Assembly: GCF_022682495.2 (NCBI RefSeq)
Contig: NC_071394.1
Location: 30,104,470-30,168,469, forward strand
From: Desmodus rotundus
Lineage: Eukaryota > Chordata > Mammalia > Chiroptera > Phyllostomidae
Direction of reading: 5' to 3'
Length of the DNA stretch: 64,000 nt
Shown here in pieces: positions 58,856 through 64,000 of the stretch. The translations under genes and the position numbers were made by a program. Under the pieces are notes generated by a model that saw only the letters and a program-made list of their open reading frames with translations, made no database searches and had not been told where the DNA came from. Numbering within the stretch: position 1 is the first letter of the stretch; every line of letters starts with the position of its first letter.

Positions 58856-60650
58856 TTAAAGGTATTTAATCAAGAAAATCCACTGAAGTGAATTTAGCAC
58901 CTTTCTTATTATACTGTAGTTCTTTCTTTCTCTCTAGCTCCCACCCATATTGCAGGCTATATAATTTTCTACAGCAAGTAGCATTTCATTGAATTTAGAG
59001 GGAGTAAATAAGGGTCAGCCTTCAGGTGGAGGCATATTATGATGTGAATAATATGATATGTAGCCCACAGGAAGAAGTTGCATCTTAAATGCTCAGAAAC
59101 TTCTTTAAAAATTTCTCAAAATAGATGAATTTCAGACAGAAGAAGTATTTGTGCATGGGTATGAAGGAGGAGAAGGGTGGGACTATGAGAGAATAAAGTC
59201 CCTGGGTTTTGGTCTAGAGTGGATGATAACTATTTCTTAAGACAACGGAGCAAGCTGGTTCCTCTTCCCATGTCGAAAGTCCTTGGGTGGGTTGTATCCA
59301 GCCAGGCCCTATCCCTGTGCCAAATGCACTTGTTTATTTCTACTTTCTTTTAGGAACCACATTAGAGAGGACACACCCTTTCGGCCCCCTTGAAAGATCC
59401 TGTAAAAATGAAAGCACTCCCTTGTAAGTAAAATATCCCTGAATGCAACAATATTTGGATAATTATAGTCTCCCAGGAGCGTAATCCTTAAATGGCTGAG
59501 ATAATTATAGCATCCCAGGCCTGTGGCACTTCTCTTTTAAGAACCTAATCCCATGGGCAGAGGAAAGTGGGGACCCCAGGATGCTTCATCTGCTGAACCC
59601 CCCTAGCCCATACCCTACTTTGGACCATTCTTCTAGAAAGTAAGTCCCATGAGACTTACAAGCAAACTAAAAGGAGACCAGCATAAGGCAGTGTGCATGA
59701 ATGAGTGCAATTATTTCTGACAAGTATGAAGGCAACCTTGTGTGTCCACACATGAGGTGAGAAATGATTCTTTGGGACTACACCTCTGATAGTTGGTTCT
59801 TCCTGGCACAGTCTTAGGCAAGAAAGGCTCAAGTCAAAGTTCGTGATGTTTTGGTGTCACTTTTATGTTACCTTCTAATTTAGTTCAGGAAGCTAGCTGC
59901 AGAGAGTATGGCGTTTTTACCCATGACTATGTTGCTCTCTCAAAAGGACAGACAGATTTGAAGATAGAAATGTAGCTATGGGCTGCTATGAGAGGCCTCT
60001 TTTAAACTCTAAAGCCAGTACGCTCAAGCGGGGTCATTTGGTGCAGCCCTTCTTTCTTACTAAGAAAAGCAGCCAGAGCGAGTCTTCAGTGGATGGGCAG
60101 TGAGAGGTGTCCTGCTTGGCCATGAGTGACAGGCTCTCTTTGTCTTTCAAAGGGCGGTACGACATTCCTTTATTTCTGGATGCTTCTCTCTTTGTAACTT
60201 ACTTTCTATTAATTTGCTCTTGAATGAAAGTGGCTCTCAGGGTGATTCACAGTCCTTGCGAGGACTGCATATTTTGTTTTATTAACTAGCCTGTGACCTC
60301 CCCAAGGATAGCACCATGGTTGATAAGATAGAGGAGAACACTCTTGAGCCTGTTACACGCTGTCTCCGGGCCTTACCCCAGGGCTTATGGGAACACGCTG
60401 CGTTTTCCTTTTACAACCTGCTGCTGTTTGGTTCCCACAATTAGAAGAGGTCGTTATGACTCACTTTACTCACGGGGCTCTTTCCTCTTGAGCCTTGGTA
60501 AGGATACTTCTCTAGTTCGGCTGACTTCTGTGGGCTCTGGGGTGATCTTTATAGATAAGAATAATTAACTGTGTAATGACCTCTATTTCATGATCTGCTA
60601 AAGGAGGAGGATGCGCAAATGTGTCTCTAAGATCCCTTTGGGTTCTACAC
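58856..60650. other. Non-coding, nothing recognised
   Basis: About 1.8 kb without a recognised gene or transposon. The frame at 60344-60568 shows no domain. Confidence 0.5.
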
Positions 60651-60654
60651 AGTT

Positions 60655-61502
60655 GGGCTTGTTTTTGCATCTACATCCTAAGACAAAGTTAATTTATAAA
60701 TTAGGCACCATGAGAGATTGACAACAATGACTGATAATAAAATAGAGCAATTATAATAACATACTGTCATAAAAGTTGATATAAATGTGGTCACTCGTTT
60801 CAGGGGATTGCTTGCTGAAGTCTTCGTAGACTACAATGTAGAAGCTCGATGCTTTCGGGGGCAACACCTGAACACGTGTTGCCATCATTCGGAACACATT
60901 TTCTCTTCATGTCTTCCACCCACGAGTGTAATGCCTTTTCCACCTTCGCTAAATACTTATCAGGCTGTGTGGCCATGAAGTTTGCAGTCTGTGTGCAACA
61001 GCAAAACTAGCAAGATTTCTTTTTCCTTTTTCACAATTTATTCTTACTGTAGATCTTAGCAAACACAGCGTACACTTTTTTTTTCCCCTTATTAAGTCAA
61101 GAGCTTTCACCTCTTCACTTAAAGGAAGCACTTTATGGCTTCTCTTTGGCATGTCTGAATCACCAGCATCACCATTCTTGGCTTGGGGGCCATCAGTAAG
61201 TAAAATAAGTGTTACTTGAACATAAGCACTGCAATGCTGTGACAGTCGATCTGATAACCGAGACGGCTACTAAGTGACTTATGGGCAAGGAGCGAATACA
61301 GTGTGGAGGCCCTGGACAAAGGGAAGATTCATGTCCCCAGTGGGATGAAGCGAGACAGCTCAAGAATCATCACGCTACTCATAATGGCGTACAATTTAAT
61401 TGTTTATTTCTGGAATTTTCCACTTGATGTCTTCTGACTGCAGTTGACAGCGGGTATTTGAAACCACAACAAATGGAACTGTGGATAAGGGGGGACTACA
61501 GC
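60655..61502 (-). mobile_element. Tigger (pogo-type) DNA transposon, internally deleted, antisense
   Basis: On the minus strand the element starts with the Tigger end 'tccccccttatccacagttc', then non-coding leader words, then the transposase N-terminus (MPKRSHKVLPLSEEVKALDL, the CENP-B/pogo-like helix-turn-helix start), which soon breaks. The DDE domain is missing. The 3' part ('aatttataaattaggcacca' on +) and a degenerate end close it near 60.65 kb. Confidence 0.85.
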
Positions 61503-61870
61503 ATGTCTTTTTACTGCAGCAGGAACATAATAATATAAGAACTACCCACTTAATAAGTCTGTAAGTGCACAATACAGTATTGTTAACCATAAGCACAGTG
61601 TTGGACAGTGGATCCCTAGAACTTGCTTGTTTTGCATAAGTGAAACTTTATACCAGCAACTCCCTATTTTCCTCTCCCCCTAGGCACTCTCCTCTCTGCT
61701 TCTATAAGTTTGACTATTTTAGATTTCTCATAAAAGTGTAGTGATGGAGTACTTGTCCTGTGACTAGCTTATGTCGCTTAGTATAATGCCGTCAAGCTTC
61801 TTTCATGTTGCTGCATGTGGCAGAATGTCCTTCTTTAAGTCTGAATAATGTTCTGTTTCTCATATATATA

Positions 61871-61908
<38 letters not shown>

Positions 61909-61965
61909 ACATTTTCTTTGTTGATAGACATTTAAGTTGTTTCCATGTCTACATTTTTACGTAAA
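61503..61965 (-). mobile_element. Old L1 LINE 3' UTR (antisense)
   Basis: 'cagtattgttaaccataagc', 'gtggatccctagaacttgct', 'cagcaactccctattttcct', 'taagtttgactattttagat' and 'gacatttaagttgtttccat' follow the antisense L1M 3' UTR order. The element contains a compound (TA)/(TG) tract. Confidence 0.75.
61862..61908. repeat. Compound (TA)n(TG)n(TA)n microsatellite
   Basis: 'atatatatatgtgtgtgtgt' followed by a second TA run of about 26 bases. Confidence 0.95.
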
Positions 61966-62089
61966 ACTTTAGTGTCTAGAAGATGAGTATTTCTTTACTT
62001 GATACATTGTATTATTGTTAACACCTGACTTGAAATGCTTTAAAAGTCCAGGAGCAAAATCATAGATCCCTACTATAGGCTATAAAGTC

Positions 62090-62530
62090 CACCAAAATCA
62101 AGCTTTGTCTGCATCTCCAGCCTCATTTCCCACCTTTGTCTTCCTTCCCCTTATTCTCCAGCTTCATTGAACTCCATGAGTTTGCTCGTACATCAAATTG
62201 CTTTATGTCTCTTTGCCTCTACTTACCTTGCTCTCTCCCAGGAATCTCTTTTCCTCTCCTCAGACTCTATCTAGGTGATTCCTATGCAAATGTGAAGACT
62301 CAGCTCATGTGTCACCTCTTCCAGAAAGCCTTCCCTGAATTTTTCTTTTCTTCCCACCTTCCTGAACTTCTCCTCTCCTCCTGTATTACCCTGTTTGTAG
62401 CTTTATCATTTGACTTTCTATAACATATTATAATTATCAGTTTTTATATCTGTAGCTATTACTAGACCTTGGATACCTTGAGAGCAGTGAATCCTCAGGG
62501 TCTGGTGAAATATCTAGAAGAGTACTAAGT
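62090..62530 (+). repeat. L2 LINE 3' fragment
   Basis: Forward L2: 'gcatctccagcctcatttcc', 'gactcagctcatgtgtcacc', 'tcttccagaaagccttccct' and 'accttggataccttgagagc'. Confidence 0.75.
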
Positions 62531-62554
62531 ATTCAACCCACATTTGTGGACATG

Positions 62555-62735
62555 ACTAATAAAAGTTACTTAATTTTTCTGAGCCTCAGCTTCCTCATCT
62601 GCAAAATGGGGACAACAGTATCTTTGTTGAAGGATTTCTGTGATGAATGATAAAATCTAGGTAAAGTGTTGGTTTAGCACTGGCAAATGAAAAGAGCTCA
62701 GTGAACGGTGGCCCTCATTCTTATCAATGAAAGTG
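62555..62735 (+). repeat. MIR SINE relic, 3' part
   Basis: Forward MIR core: 'gagcctcagcttcctcatct', 'gcaaaatggggacaacagta' and 'gctcagtgaacggtggccct'. Confidence 0.85.
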
Positions 62736-62739
62736 GAAT

Positions 62740-63430
62740 GGTAGCATGGCAGAGAAGGCCATGCTCTAATTGTGGGCTGGGAACCCTAGCCCGAGAGCGA
62801 GGATGGAGCTTGCTGGGGCATCGTGGGGTCAGCTTGACTCAGGCCAGATCAGTGGGAGGGCACAGAGGCTGGGTCCCAGCTCCTATACACAGCCACTCTC
62901 GTTGACAGGTGGTTGCTGGTGATCACTGTCCACAGATTGTTGAAGAAACCACCTTCCATGTATTCTACAGACCCATCAGGTGACTCACAAAAGTCACACA
63001 ACAGGGTGGAATTAGGTCAAGTATGTTTACTTTCTGCAGGACCTGTGGTTCTCTTGGAGGTGCAGCAAATGGTCCTGGCTGATGCTGCTTCAGGGGCTCA
63101 ACCTGCCAATGCTCCGTGTGCAAGCTGCTGTTATTGTCGGCATGCAAAAAGGGCAGTGCTATGCTGGATTTGCACAGTTCACCCTCAATTAGCCAGGACA
63201 CAGCCACTTGGAGCACACAAGTAACCAGGACTGGAGTCTTTCCAAAGAAGGAAGTAAATCTTAGAGTACACAAAACAAGGTTAGGATTTAAGTCAAACAA
63301 ACAAACAGACAAACTGAAGACTAAAACCCCAGTGAACAAATACAATTTGGAAAGTACCACTCACAAATGACTCCCAGAACTTGGTTAGATTACTTCAGAG
63401 TTTATCTGAAACTCCCACACTTTTGATATG
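62740..63430. other. Non-coding, nothing recognised
   Basis: No repeat or gene I can support. Open frames on both strands at 62.9-63.37 kb overlap and show no domain. Confidence 0.5.
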
Positions 63431-63439
63431 CAGAGAACG

Positions 63440-63675
63440 AAAGATTTGGGATTGGGAGTAAGGAAGACCTGGTTTTAAAGTCCCAGGGCTTCCATTTATT
63501 ATTTTTGAGATGTTGAACATATTATTTTACCCATCTAAGCCTCAGTATTCTCATCTGTAAATGGGGCATAGCAATGGTAACTACTTATTTTGAGAATTAA
63601 CTAAGATACTATATGTAGGGGCTTAATATAGTGTCTAGCATATGGAAAGTGCTTCATAAACATTAATTATTATGA
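63440..63675 (+). repeat. MIR SINE relic
   Basis: Near complete forward MIR: 'gtaaggaagacctggtttta', 'ctaagcctcagtattctcat', 'ctgtaaatggggcatagcaa', 'gagaattaactaagatacta' and 'gtgtctagcatatggaaagt'. Confidence 0.92.
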
Positions 63676-64000
63676 ACAATATCTTGACAGTGAAAATAAA
63701 TATTTAGGGCCATCACATCTAAATATCAAAAGCTAAATTGTACACAGCATTTTTATTATAAAAGCAGAAAAATTTTTGAAAGACTATGAGCAATAATGTT
63801 TTATACAAAAATTAACCAACATACCCTGATTATATGGTAGAACCAAGGGCATAAAAAAAATAATGTAGTGGGAGATTCCTATGGAGAATCAAACATTTTG
63901 TATTGTGCATAAGTGAGAGCGAAGATCCAGAAAATCTTACACACGTTGTCTCTGTGATTTAAAAAAACAACAACCTGTCAGTTTTTATTGTTGAGCTACA
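63676..64000. other. AT-rich non-coding edge
   Basis: No feature recognised up to the window end. Confidence 0.5.

Overview
This window looks like nuclear DNA of a bat (Chiroptera, probably a Yangochiroptera microbat). There is one vertebrate-type exon with a canonical splice acceptor in a large non-coding, repeat-rich background of ordinary mammalian composition. The repeats are typical of placental mammals (MIR, L2, L1, MER5, MER20, MaLR, Tigger, mariner). In addition there are two tRNA-derived SINEs with the Ves architecture characteristic of bats (about 20.85-21.04 kb on +, 39.09-39.31 kb on -). The family or species cannot be fixed from sequence alone.

The only protein-coding feature I can support is the second and last coding exon of GDF6 (growth differentiation factor 6, also called BMP13), at 6487-7454 on +. 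It encodes the C-terminal part of the TGF-beta propeptide, a polybasic furin-type site and the complete seven-cysteine mature ligand. Bases 1-6486 are the 3' part of the single GDF6 intron. Exon 1 (start codon, signal peptide, N-terminal propeptide) lies before the window. The 3' UTR runs from 7455, with a canonical poly(A) signal at 9119-9124.

From about 9.2 kb to 64 kb I see no further exons. This fits the gene-poor territory next to GDF6, which in other vertebrates holds distal GDF6 enhancers. Several repeat-free blocks (about 12.0-12.5, 13.3-13.8, 35.2-36.0, 41.8-42.2 and 42.56-42.8 kb) are my candidates for regulatory DNA, but only an alignment can show conservation.

The rest is a layered record of transposition. 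The oldest layer is MIR, L2 (including a 1.1 kb reverse-transcriptase relic at 30.64-31.74 kb) and old L1M copies. Next come DNA transposons: MER5/MER20-type hAT, a hAT-like MITE, Tigger at 60.66-61.50 kb, and a deleted mariner at 48.56-49.11 kb. There are also MaLR LTRs and an endogenous retrovirus remnant with a 3' LTR (51.4-54.76 kb). The youngest layer is L1 3' ends still flanked by readable target-site duplications (39.6-40.5, 46.1, 55.95-56.16 kb). Elements are nested at 29.4-31.7 kb and 32.5-35.0 kb. Two structures not explained by a named family are a 142-bp near-palindrome at 38001-38142 and an exact 28-bp duplication 1.55 kb apart (44458 and 46012).

No complete novel biosystem was found. 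Repeat family names are assigned by recognition, not by a database search.
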